Of a DNA stretch of 64,000 nucleotides, positions 43,724-51,896 are shown in pieces. The notes under the pieces are model-generated. The model was given only the letters and a program-made list of their open reading frames with translations. It did no database searches and was not told where the DNA came from. How positions within the stretch are numbered: position 1 is the stretch's first letter; every line of letters begins with the position of its first letter. Position numbers and translations under genes: made by a program. The stretch is from assembly GCF_015476655.1 (NCBI RefSeq), contig NZ_JABFHF010000001.1:62001-126000 (forward strand), written 5' to 3'. The stretch is from Aquiflexum lacus. Lineage in GTDB: Bacteria > Bacteroidota > Bacteroidia > Cytophagales > Cyclobacteriaceae.

Positions 43724-45949
43724 ATGATGAGGTATATAGTAATTTTATTTATGTTTTTTTTAGGGGGAGAAGTATTTTCTCAATCAGAACTCACCTTACC
43801 TGATATCTACAAAAACGGTATTTACAGGCAGAATCGATTTGGTCCAATACGCTGGATGAAAGACGGCTCAGGATATTCCAGCATAGAAAAAAGCAATAGA
43901 ATTGAAGGGGATGATATTGTTCGGTACGATGCGCGCTCAGGCGATAGATCAATCTTGATTTCTGCTGAAGAGTTAATTCCTTCCGGGCTTAGTAAACCGC
44001 TGACTGTGGCAGATTATCATTGGTCAGAAGACAACAGCAAACTGCTTATTTTTACCAATACCAGGAAAGTTTGGCGGTATCATACCCGAGGTGATTATTG
44101 GGTTCTGGATTTGCAAACCCGCAAACTGAGTCAATTGGGCAAAGGAATCCCAGCTACCACGCTGATGTTCGCCAAATTTTCACCCGATGCTACCAGAGTA
44201 GGGTACGTTAGTCAAAACAACATCTTTGTGGAATCTCTCGGATCAGGGCAAATAACCCAAATTACCGCAGATGGAGATAAAGACATCATCAACGGGACTT
44301 TTGATTGGGTATACGAGGAAGAATTAAATTGCAGAGACGGATTCAGATGGAGCCCCGATGGGGAGAACATTGCTTATTGGCGTTCTGATACCAAAGGGGT
44401 AGGTACTTTTTATTTGATCAATAATATTGATTCCATTTATTCAAAGCCCATCCCTTTACCTTATCCAAAGGTTGGGCACACCTTGTCAGCGGTTAAAGTC
44501 GGGGTAGTCTCCGCCTCAGGAGGAGAGACCAGGTGGTTTGATTTTCCGGGAGATCCCAGAAACAACTACCTGGCAAGAATGGATTTTATCCCTAATTCTC
44601 AGGAAGTGATGGTGCAACAGCTTAACCGCCGCCAAAATACCAATACAGTTTGGACTGCAAATATCCAGACCATGGATTTGTCAAAAATCTTGGTCGAAGA
44701 GGACGATGCTTTTCTGGATATTCATGACAATATCCGTTGGTTGGATGGGGAGAAATATTTTACATGGACCAGCGAAAGAGATGGTTGGTTGCATTTGTAT
44801 AAAGTTTCCAGAGATGGCAAATCAGCCGAATTAGTAACTGCGGGGGAATTTGATGTAGAACGCATCAGTCATATAGATCCTGCCAGCGGTTATGTGTATT
44901 ACATCGCTTCTCCAGACAATTTCACACAACGTTACCTTTATCGCAGTTCGCTTAAGAAAAGAGGAAAAGCAGAGCGGATTACCCCCTTAGATCTTTCAGG
45001 ACAAAATGCATATCAAATTTCGACTGATTCCAGATTTGCCATTCATACCTTCCAAAATACCACCACTCCTCCGGTTTATTCCTTGGTCAGCTTACCAAAC
45101 CATAAAAATATCAGGGTCTTGGAAGAAAATCAGGAATTAAAGCAGAAGTATTCCGATTTGGGTCTGAATCCTAAGGAATTTTTCAAGGTGGATATCGGAG
45201 ATGTGGTTCTGGATGGATGGATGATCAAGCCGAAGGGCTTTGATCCTGGCAAAAAGTATCCACTGATCGCTTTTGTCTATGGGGAACCTGCAAGTTCTAC
45301 CGTTCAGGATGCTTGGATGGATGGTGACTTATGGCATCACTACTTGGCAAAATTAGGATATGTAGTCATCAGCATTGATAATCGCGGTACCAAAACACCA
45401 AGAGGAAGAGATTGGCGCAAATCCATTTATGGGCAGATCGGCATTTTGGCATCCTATGATCAAAAAGCTGCGGTTGAAAAGATTCTCAAAACCTATGATT
45501 TTATCGATCCTTCTAGGGTAGGTTCCTGGGGATGGAGTGGAGGAGGACAGATGACGCTTAATTTAATGTTCCGCTTTCCGGAATTTTATAAAGCAGGTTT
45601 GGCCTTGGCCTTTGTGTCCGACCAAAGGCTTTATGATGCTACCTATCAGGAGCGGTACATGGGATTACTGGAAGACAATGAAAAAGGATACATTGATGGT
45701 TCCCCTATCACTTATGCTGAAAACCTACAAGGAGACCTGATGGTCATCCATGGCACGGCAGACGATAATGTGCATTACCAGAGTTTCGAAATGCTGGTGA
45801 ACAAATTGATCAAATTCAACAAACAATTCTCCATGATGTCCTATCCGATGCGGGCCCACGGGATCAATGAAAGGGAAAACACCTCTCTACATCTCAGGGA
45901 AACGATGAAGACTTTCTGGTTAAGAAGTTTACCAGCGGGGGGGAGGTAA
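43724..45949 (+). CDS. S9 family (dipeptidyl peptidase IV-like) serine peptidase
   Basis: A 741-aa secreted peptidase (signal MMRYIVILFMFFLGGEVFSQ). Residues about 30-480 are the DPP IV N-terminal propeller with the N-terminus-binding Glu pair in FDWVYEEELNCRDGF (about 201-215), which favours removal of N-terminal dipeptides. The C-terminal alpha/beta hydrolase has nucleophile Ser605 in GWSGGG (GWSYGG in classical DPP IV), Asp680 in GTADDNVH and His712 in MRAHGI. Length is normal for bacterial DPP IV. Specificity for Pro or Ala at P1 is the family expectation. It stands about 170 bp before an aminopeptidase P gene, so the two may act in sequence on Pro-rich peptides. Confidence 0.94.
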   Translation: MMRYIVILFMFFLGGEVFSQSELTLPDIYKNGIYRQNRFGPIRWMKDGSGYSSIEKSNRIEGDDIVRYDARSGDRSILISAEELIPSGLSKPLTVADYHWSEDNSKLLIFTNTRKVWRYHTRGDYWVLDLQTRKLSQLGKGIPATTLMFAKFSPDATRVGYVSQNNIFVESLGSGQITQITADGDKDIINGTFDWVYEEELNCRDGFRWSPDGENIAYWRSDTKGVGTFYLINNIDSIYSKPIPLPYPKVGHTLSAVKVGVVSASGGETRWFDFPGDPRNNYLARMDFIPNSQEVMVQQLNRRQNTNTVWTANIQTMDLSKILVEEDDAFLDIHDNIRWLDGEKYFTWTSERDGWLHLYKVSRDGKSAELVTAGEFDVERISHIDPASGYVYYIASPDNFTQRYLYRSSLKKRGKAERITPLDLSGQNAYQISTDSRFAIHTFQNTTTPPVYSLVSLPNHKNIRVLEENQELKQKYSDLGLNPKEFFKVDIGDVVLDGWMIKPKGFDPGKKYPLIAFVYGEPASSTVQDAWMDGDLWHHYLAKLGYVVISIDNRGTKTPRGRDWRKSIYGQIGILASYDQKAAVEKILKTYDFIDPSRVGSWGWSGGGQMTLNLMFRFPEFYKAGLALAFVSDQRLYDATYQERYMGLLEDNEKGYIDGSPITYAENLQGDLMVIHGTADDNVHYQSFEMLVNKLIKFNKQFSMMSYPMRAHGINERENTSLHLRETMKTFWLRSLPAGGR

Positions 45950-46000
45950 ACTTATGAATAGACGCTATCTTTCTGGTTAGGCCAAAAGCTGTTTAAATGG

Positions 46001-46023
46001 GACGGAAGACGGAAGACGGAAGA
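46001..46023. repeat. GACGGAA triplicated heptamer
   Basis: Three tandem copies of GACGGAA lie in the 169-bp gap between the peptidase and aminopeptidase genes. Only three units are present, with no secondary structure. A related AGATGGAAGACCGAAG occurs near 1560. Confidence 0.55.
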
Positions 46024-46118
46024 AAAGGCAATGGATTCAACCGTTTTATTTATTTGACAGATAAATTAAAAGAAATGAATTGCGATTTTAACCTAAGTAT
46101 CCAACCAATTATTAAAAC

Positions 46119-47522
46119 ATGAATAAAATCTTTTCAACAGCTACCTATCAAGAACGCAGGGCTCAATTAAAGAAAAAAATGGGCTCAGGGGTCCTGCTTT
46201 TCTTGGGGAATGAAGAAAGCAGCAGCAACTTCAAGGACAACTGGTATCCCTTTAGGCAGGACAGTACCTTTCTTTATTTTTTTGGGTTGGATATGCCGGG
46301 GCTTACAGCGGTCATAGATATTGATCAGGATGTGGAGATTTTATTTGGAGACAATTTGACCACTGAAGAAACGATTTGGCAAGGGCCTCATCCTCCGCTT
46401 TCTGATTTGGCAATAAAGGTAGGAGTAGAAAAAACCAAACCGAAAAGTGAAATCACTAAGTTTTTGGCTTCCCTGTCCGATCGGCCAATCCATTATCTAC
46501 CTCCCTATCGACCGGAAAATTTACAAAAGCTCGCTAGTTGGCTCAATAAATCTCCACAGGAAATCCCTTCCCTGGTTTCTGTGGATTTTATTAAGTCAGT
46601 AGTCTCTTTAAGGTCAATCAAATCGGATGAGGAAATCCTGGAAATAACCAAGGCGGTGAATATCAGCGTAAGCATGCACAAAAAATTGATGCAACAAGCC
46701 AAACCCGGAATGAAAGAATATGAACTTCTTGGCCTTGTGACCGGAGAAGCACTTTCCCATGGCGGTAATGTTTCCTTCCCTCCAATCATTACCATTGAGG
46801 GACAGATTCTACATAACCATAATTATTCAAATACCCTTAAGGAGGGAAAAATGCTTTTGGGGGATTTTGGTGCTGAGTCGGATATGCATTATGCAGGTGA
46901 TATTACGCGGACAATTCCGGTTGGATCCAGGTTTTCCGATAGCCAAAAAGAAATCTATCAAATCGTACTCAATGCCTACCAAGCTGCTGTTGCGGCATTA
47001 AGGCCCGGGATTAGATTCAAAGAGGTTCATCTCTTGGCATGCAGAAAACTGGCAGAGGGATTGAATGATCTGGGAATCATGAAAGGCAATCTGGATGAAG
47101 CAGTGGATCAGGGAGCCCATGCTTTGTTTTTTCAGTGTGGTTTGGGTCATATGATGGGATTGGATGTCCACGATATGGAAGATTTGGGGGAGGAATATGT
47201 AGGATACACAGAAGAGCTTAAAAAAAGCAGTCAGTTTGGCCTGAAATCACTCCGATTGGGGAAAGAACTTGAAAAAGGATTTGTAATTACCATCGAACCC
47301 GGGATTTATTTTATCCCAAAACTGATCGAACAGTGGCAGGCAGAAAATCGGCACAGTGATTTCATAGACTACAAAAAATTAGCCCAATACAGGTATTTTG
47401 GAGGTATTCGGGTAGAGGATGCTTATTTAATTATTGAGACCGGTTCAAAGTTACTGGGGGAGCCTTTGGAAATTGAAATTAAAGACGTGGAGCAGCTTAG
47501 AGAAAAACAATCAAACCTATAA
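46119..47522 (+). CDS. Aminopeptidase P (Xaa-Pro aminopeptidase)
   Basis: A 467-aa cytosolic M24 metallopeptidase that removes an N-terminal residue preceding proline. An N-terminal AMP_N domain (residues 1-140, YPFRQDSTFLYFFGLDMPGL) precedes the pita-bread catalytic domain. Metal ligands are visible: two Asp in DFGAESDMHYAGDITRTIP (about 247-266), His in GLGHMMGLDVHD (about 340-351), Glu in IEPGIYF (about 391) and Glu in GIRVEDAY (about 430). The first His of the usual HGxxH stretch is Cys here (QCGLGH), a departure in a position near, not in, the metal set. An 11-bp gap separates it from the following TIM-barrel gene, so they share a transcript. Confidence 0.93.
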   Translation: MNKIFSTATYQERRAQLKKKMGSGVLLFLGNEESSSNFKDNWYPFRQDSTFLYFFGLDMPGLTAVIDIDQDVEILFGDNLTTEETIWQGPHPPLSDLAIKVGVEKTKPKSEITKFLASLSDRPIHYLPPYRPENLQKLASWLNKSPQEIPSLVSVDFIKSVVSLRSIKSDEEILEITKAVNISVSMHKKLMQQAKPGMKEYELLGLVTGEALSHGGNVSFPPIITIEGQILHNHNYSNTLKEGKMLLGDFGAESDMHYAGDITRTIPVGSRFSDSQKEIYQIVLNAYQAAVAALRPGIRFKEVHLLACRKLAEGLNDLGIMKGNLDEAVDQGAHALFFQCGLGHMMGLDVHDMEDLGEEYVGYTEELKKSSQFGLKSLRLGKELEKGFVITIEPGIYFIPKLIEQWQAENRHSDFIDYKKLAQYRYFGGIRVEDAYLIIETGSKLLGEPLEIEIKDVEQLREKQSNL

Positions 47523-47533
47523 TAATCAATAAA

Positions 47534-48358
47534 ATGAAAAAACTACCATTCAAATTCGGCGCTGAGGTTTATACCTGGTATATGAACAACAACGGAGAAA
47601 CTTACAGGGATCAATTGGGTCACATGATCGAGATCATTTCCAAAGCGGGTTTTACAGGAATCCAGCCTATTTTTTCTTGGATGGGTAAACTTTCAGATCC
47701 GGTTTTGCTGGAGGAAAAACTCAAAGAACAGGGGATCGAATTGGCTGCTGTTGCTTTAGCATTGGACTGGAACGGGAAAGAAGAGACAGAAGAAGAGCGG
47801 AAAGTAGCTGACAATGCCATAGAGCTGTTGAAGAGATTTCCAGGTTCACTTCTTTGTACCGTTCAGATCCCGACGGGTCGTCATGACCTTGTTCAAAGAA
47901 GAAAAAGCCTGACGGATATAGTGAATACAGTTTCCCGAAGGGCAAAGGAAAAAGGAGTGGAAAGCAGTTTTCATCCCAATTCACCGCATACCTCCATTAC
48001 CAGAACTGAGGAAGATTATAAAGTGATTTTGGAAGGCTTGGATCTCTCGGCTACAGGTTGGTGCCCTGACGTGGGGCATATCATCAACGGCGGCATGGAT
48101 CCCCTAGCCAAAATGAAAGAATACCAATCCATCATCAACCATGTACATTACAAGGACTGGGACGGAAATCCTGAGTTTGCCCTGATGGGAAATGGGAAAG
48201 TGGATCTGTTAGGCATTACCCAATGGTTAAAAGATACCGGATATGCCGGATGGATTATCTGTGAGGATGAAGGACAAGAGGCACTTGAAGATCCGGATTT
48301 TGTTACGCTGCATGATGGGAAGTGGGTGAATGAGGTATTGGTGCCGGGGTTGAAATAG
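47534..48358 (+). CDS. Sugar phosphate isomerase/epimerase (IolE-like TIM barrel)
   Basis: A 274-aa cytosolic xylose-isomerase-like TIM barrel. FKFGAEVYTWYMNNNGETY opens the barrel. Metal-ligand strands are seen in SSFHPNSPHTS (about 140), TGWCPDVGHIINGGMDP (Asp and His, about 176-192), NHVHYKDWDGNPEF (about 205-218) and IICEDEGQEAL (Glu, about 245). The HVHYKDW pattern resembles inosose dehydratase and related epimerases. It follows the aminopeptidase P gene by 11 bp, an odd functional pairing, and is followed by repeats. The substrate is unknown; it is one of three TIM-barrel isomerases in the window. Confidence 0.87.
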   Translation: MKKLPFKFGAEVYTWYMNNNGETYRDQLGHMIEIISKAGFTGIQPIFSWMGKLSDPVLLEEKLKEQGIELAAVALALDWNGKEETEEERKVADNAIELLKRFPGSLLCTVQIPTGRHDLVQRRKSLTDIVNTVSRRAKEKGVESSFHPNSPHTSITRTEEDYKVILEGLDLSATGWCPDVGHIINGGMDPLAKMKEYQSIINHVHYKDWDGNPEFALMGNGKVDLLGITQWLKDTGYAGWIICEDEGQEALEDPDFVTLHDGKWVNEVLVPGLK

Positions 48359-48360
48359 AG

Positions 48361-48500
48361 ACGTGAGATTTGAGACGTTAGATTGCTTTGAGTTTGAACA
48401 AGATCCAAGAAACAAGAACCAAGAGACAATGCCTGCCCCGAAGAATTTATGGGAGCCAAGATAAAAAGGGGACGTCATTCCGACGCAAGGAGGAATCCCC
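48361..48500. repeat. Compound intergenic repeat (GAGACGTTAGA / AAGAACCAAGA words plus ATTCCGACG-AGGAGGAAT hairpin)
   Basis: Directly after the isomerase stop come ACGTGAGATTTGAGACGTTAGA-type words, then CAAGATCCAAGAAACAAGAACCAAGAGACAA-type words. At 48468-48500 there is an element with outer GGGG/CCCC and inner ATTCC (48477-48481) / GGAAT (48492-48496) arms around GACGCAAGGA. The TCATTCCGACGnnAGGAGGAATC pattern is a frequent dispersed repeat in Bacteroidota. The rest of the gap up to 48624 shows no gene. Confidence 0.6.
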
Positions 48501-48624
48501 TGATGTACAATTAGAAGGTAACCTTAACTGGAATGATTACGATCTTATTTTCCCTATCTCGGATTTGTATAGTGGTAGAATAGGCTGAAAATATCTGTAG
48601 CCATTCTAAAAAAAATTGAAAAAC

Positions 48625-49431
48625 ATGCCTACAATAAACACCAACGGAATCAATATCTACTTCGAAGAAAGAGGTTCGGGAGAACCTTTGCTTTTGATCA
48701 TGGGAATCACTGCACCGGGATCGGTCTGGGAAAAACATGTAGCTCATTGGGCAAAATCCTTTCGCTGTATCCTAGTGGACAACAGAGGAGTCGGCAAATC
48801 CGACAAACCTGCAGGACCCTACACTTCCTTTCAAATGACCCAGGATTGCATTGGGGTTTTGGATTATTTGGGTTTGGGGGTTGTAAAGGTGGTCGGCGTA
48901 TCTATGGGTAGTATCATCGCCCAGCAATTGGCCATTCACTTCCCAACAAGGGTCAAAGCTTTGGTGCTGATGTGTCCTTGGGCCAGATGTGACAATACGG
49001 CCAAGGCCATTTTTCAGCATATGATAGATTGTAAGGCAAGACTCAAACCCGAGGAATTCAGTGTGTATATTCAGTTGTTGATTTTTTCCAAGAAGTCTTG
49101 GGATGATGAGGATTTTCATAAAGGCTTGTTGGAAGACCGGAAAAATGCAGCTTTGGATCCCAATCCCCAACCATTGATCGGGCTGGAAGGGCAGGCTGCA
49201 GCGTGTGTTTCGCATTCTGTTTTGGATGATTTGGAAAAAGTGACTTGTCCGACTTTTGTTTTAGGAGGTGAGGAAGATGTATTTACACCTCAGTGGATGA
49301 CCAAGGAAGTTGCCGCAGCCATCCCCAATTCCATATTGCATATTTATCCGAAAAGCGGCCATGCTTTTCATTGGGAGAATCTGGAGGATTTTAATGAGAG
49401 GGTTGATCAGTGGTTGAAGAATCTTAAATGA
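48625..49431 (+). CDS. Alpha/beta fold hydrolase
   Basis: About 268 aa from the ATG at 48625; a TTG at 48616 would add three residues and is less likely. It is a classic small alpha/beta hydrolase: oxyanion region LLLIMGITAPGSVW (about 24-37), DNRGVGKSDKPAGPYT (about 52-67), nucleophile elbow VGVSMGS (Ser near 92), acid in GGEEDVFTP (near 220) and His in KSGHAFHWEN (near 247). No signal peptide is present, so it is cytosolic. Members include esterases, lactonases and haloperoxidase-like enzymes; the substrate is unknown. It is convergent with the sulfatase gene that ends 22 bp downstream. Confidence 0.92.
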   Translation: MPTINTNGINIYFEERGSGEPLLLIMGITAPGSVWEKHVAHWAKSFRCILVDNRGVGKSDKPAGPYTSFQMTQDCIGVLDYLGLGVVKVVGVSMGSIIAQQLAIHFPTRVKALVLMCPWARCDNTAKAIFQHMIDCKARLKPEEFSVYIQLLIFSKKSWDDEDFHKGLLEDRKNAALDPNPQPLIGLEGQAAACVSHSVLDDLEKVTCPTFVLGGEEDVFTPQWMTKEVAAAIPNSILHIYPKSGHAFHWENLEDFNERVDQWLKNLK

Positions 49432-49453
49432 AGTTGGTAAGTATTGAAATGGA

Positions 49454-50830
49454 TTATTTTCTCAATTGCTTTTCTTTATCCTCAAACTTTCCTCTCATTT
49501 CTGTTAATCGGTCCTGAAATGCAGGATTCAAGGCAAGGTTATTCTTTTCTAAAGGATCTGATTTCAAATCATATAATTCCTCATGCTGGGGATCATTGAT
49601 GTAACGGAAATATTTCCAGTCTTTGGTTCTAAGGCCTTCGCTTGGTGCTATAATATCCACCTGCCAAAGATGTTCGCATATAAAATCTTCCCGTTCCAAA
49701 TCAGGACTGTTTTCCTCTAAAAATCCAGTCAGGCTTAAACCTTGCCAGGATTTTGGAATTTCCAGACCGGCAAGATCTAAAAGTGTCGGCGCTATATCAA
49801 TATTCAAAACCATGTCATTTACTTTTCGGCTTTGTGTCGATCTTGGATCATAAATAATCATAGGAACCCGCAGGGAATTATCATACATCAACCACTTTCC
49901 GGCCAGTTGACGTTCTCCTAAAAAATAGCCGTTGTCACTCATGAAAATGATAACCGTATTTTTATCCTTTCCCTGTTTTCTTAACTCTTCCCTTATCAAT
50001 CCGATTTCATGATCAATTTCCGAAATCATCCTGAAGTATCCCTTCAAACTCCTTTGGTATTTTTCCTCGGTGTCGAATCTCCAATGCCAACGGTTACGGT
50101 TTTCACCTTCCCGAACATAGGCGGGTTGCGCATCAAAATATTTCTGATCACTTAAAAGAGGTTCGGGAAAATATTGTGATGCATACAATGAATCAAATTC
50201 CTTCTCCCAAAAATATTGCTCCTCTGCCGGATCATGGGCATGCGGGGCACTGAAACTCAAAGAAAGCATAAATGGCTTTTCTTTGGGAGCTTGGCGAATA
50301 AATTCAATGGCTTTTTGGCCCGTATAGCGGGTCAAATGAACTGTATCCATCCCGAGGGTTTTATAGAAATAACCCCTTCTATCTTTGTAGCGGTCCAACC
50401 TGTCGTAATTCTCACCAATATCAAAAAGCCCCTCAAAACCGGAATAATTGATACCGAATTTCCCGAAAAAGCCGGTGTTGTAACCACTATTTCTCATCAA
50501 AGCAGGATAGGATTGATCAATAAATTGCTGTTTGATTTCCCCTTGTCCAAAAGTATGGCCATGTGTCCTCTCATAAGTTCCCGTTAAAATACTGGCCCTA
50601 CTCGCTGCACAGATGGGTGTGGTTACAAAGGCGTTTTCAAAAAACACCCCTTCTGAGGCAAGTCGGTCCATTTCAGGAGTATGGATTAAATTGTTCCCTG
50701 CAAATCCCAAAGCATCCCACCTTTGATCATCTGTCAGGATGAAAATGATATTGGGCCGGTTTTCCTGAGAAAAACCGGGGAAACTTAAGCTTGCGATGAA
50801 AGCGATGGATAACACAAGGATTTTGCCCAT
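49454..50830 (-). CDS. S1 family sulfatase (CAASR motif)
   Basis: A 458-aa secreted sulfatase with signal peptide (MGKILVLSIAFIASLSFPGF, cleaved near SQ). The metal motif RPNIIFILTDDQRWDALGF is at residues 25-43, and the formylglycine motif is C74-A-A-S-R78, the C-x-A-x-R variant of S1 sulfatases, followed by LTGTYERTHGH. The distal metal/sulfate residues appear in IIFMSDNGYFLGERQLAGKW (about 290-310). It is shorter than the other sulfatase in the window and from a different subgroup. It lies 60 bp downstream of an epimerase gene on the same strand, suggesting that the released monosaccharide is processed by that enzyme; this is inference. Confidence 0.94.
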   Translation of the reverse strand: MGKILVLSIAFIASLSFPGFSQENRPNIIFILTDDQRWDALGFAGNNLIHTPEMDRLASEGVFFENAFVTTPICAASRASILTGTYERTHGHTFGQGEIKQQFIDQSYPALMRNSGYNTGFFGKFGINYSGFEGLFDIGENYDRLDRYKDRRGYFYKTLGMDTVHLTRYTGQKAIEFIRQAPKEKPFMLSLSFSAPHAHDPAEEQYFWEKEFDSLYASQYFPEPLLSDQKYFDAQPAYVREGENRNRWHWRFDTEEKYQRSLKGYFRMISEIDHEIGLIREELRKQGKDKNTVIIFMSDNGYFLGERQLAGKWLMYDNSLRVPMIIYDPRSTQSRKVNDMVLNIDIAPTLLDLAGLEIPKSWQGLSLTGFLEENSPDLEREDFICEHLWQVDIIAPSEGLRTKDWKYFRYINDPQHEELYDLKSDPLEKNNLALNPAFQDRLTEMRGKFEDKEKQLRK

Positions 50831-50889
50831 ATTTTTTAGAAATTTTTGAATTTGTAAATGTTGATCATGGCATGACTAACGAGTAACAC

Positions 50890-51741
50890 CTAAAGCCCAT
50901 GCTTTTCTCCCATTTCCCTTATCAACTTATACCCACTTTCTGCCATTTCCCAAGGTTCAGAAAACTGTCTCCAAACCCCGATCGCATTGGCAAAATCAGG
51001 ATCATTTCGGGTGAAGCCCTCAATGGTCAGCCAACCTTTGTACTTGATGGCAGCCAAAGCGGCAAAAGTTTCATCCCATGGGACATGGCCTGAACCAGGA
51101 GTTCCCCGATCATTTTCGCTGATATGAAAATGTGCCAAGCGTGGACCAATGCTTCGGATCGCGTCGCCCAATTTCTTCTCTTCCATATTGGCATGGTGGG
51201 TGTCAAACATGGCTTTGACATTTGGGTGATTGACGATTTTCAATAAATGGGAAAGCTGCTCCATGGTATTGCAGAGGTAGCATTCAAATCGGTTCAAGGC
51301 TTCTGGAGTCAACAGGATGCCTGCCTCTGCGGCATAATCTCCTGCCTGATGGAGGATTTCGGCACTGCGGGCATATTCGATTTCCTGTGGGGCAGCTTTC
51401 GAAAAAGTAGCAAAGGCAGAATGAAAAGGCCCACAAAGCACTTGGGAACCCAAGTCATGGGACCGGTCTATGATCCATTTGATTTTTTCCAAACCTTTTT
51501 GCCGGATGGCTTGGTCTGAGCTGACTAGATTTTCTTCCGGGCTTAGCACACAAACAGTGGTGACTTCAAGACCTATATTCTTGCAATGTTCTCCGATTCG
51601 CTTGTAAGCCGGAACATCATCCGAGCCGACAAAAAACTCAGCTCCATCATAGCCGATTTTCTTCAATCTGTCCAGAATAGGTTTGAGTTCATCCGACATA
51701 TTTGCCGACCAAGCTAATACATTAAATCCGATTTTGTTCAT
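50890..51741 (-). CDS. Sugar 3-epimerase-like TIM barrel (tagatose/psicose 3-epimerase family)
   Basis: A 283-aa protein matching the D-tagatose/D-psicose 3-epimerase group. Visible ligand motifs are LTPEALNRFECYLCNT (Glu, about 144-159), VKAMFDTHHANMEEK (Asp and His, about 177-191), RLAHFHISENDRGTPGSGHV (His, about 201-220) and GWLTIEGFTRNDPDF (Glu near 245). The NDRxxPGxG signature distinguishes it from the two other TIM-barrel isomerases in the window. It has no signal peptide. It probably interconverts free keto-sugars; the sugar is unknown. It shares its strand with the sulfatase (60-bp gap) and follows ThuA, from which it is separated by a hairpin-rich repeat. Confidence 0.88.
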   Translation of the reverse strand: MNKIGFNVLAWSANMSDELKPILDRLKKIGYDGAEFFVGSDDVPAYKRIGEHCKNIGLEVTTVCVLSPEENLVSSDQAIRQKGLEKIKWIIDRSHDLGSQVLCGPFHSAFATFSKAAPQEIEYARSAEILHQAGDYAAEAGILLTPEALNRFECYLCNTMEQLSHLLKIVNHPNVKAMFDTHHANMEEKKLGDAIRSIGPRLAHFHISENDRGTPGSGHVPWDETFAALAAIKYKGWLTIEGFTRNDPDFANAIGVWRQFSEPWEMAESGYKLIREMGEKHGL

Positions 51742-51780
51742 GGTTGTTTTTGTTTTTAATCACATACAATTGATTGGAGA

Positions 51781-51890
51781 ATTGAGTTAAAAACTCAATA
51801 CTCAGGAATCCGAAGTTACAAACTTCGGATAACTTGTCTCATCCGCCTCGGCGGACAAGTCGTCTCACGTCTCATGTCTCACGTCTTAAA
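51781..51890. repeat. Triple hairpin plus GTCTCACGTCTCATGTCTCACGTC words
   Basis: Three consecutive hairpins fill the gap after thuA on the minus strand. The first is ATTGAGTT/AACTCAAT (51781-51799). The second is TCCGAAGTT/AACTTCGGA (51809-51829, 3-nt loop). The third is TCCGCC/GGCGGA (51842-51855, 2-nt loop), which sits inside a longer ACTTGTC/GACAAGT pairing (51832-51860). They are followed by the CGTCTCA word repeat to about 51890. The first hairpins could terminate or stabilise the thuA transcript, but the combination looks like a mobile-type intergenic repeat. Confidence 0.65.
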
Positions 51891-51896
51891 TCTATT

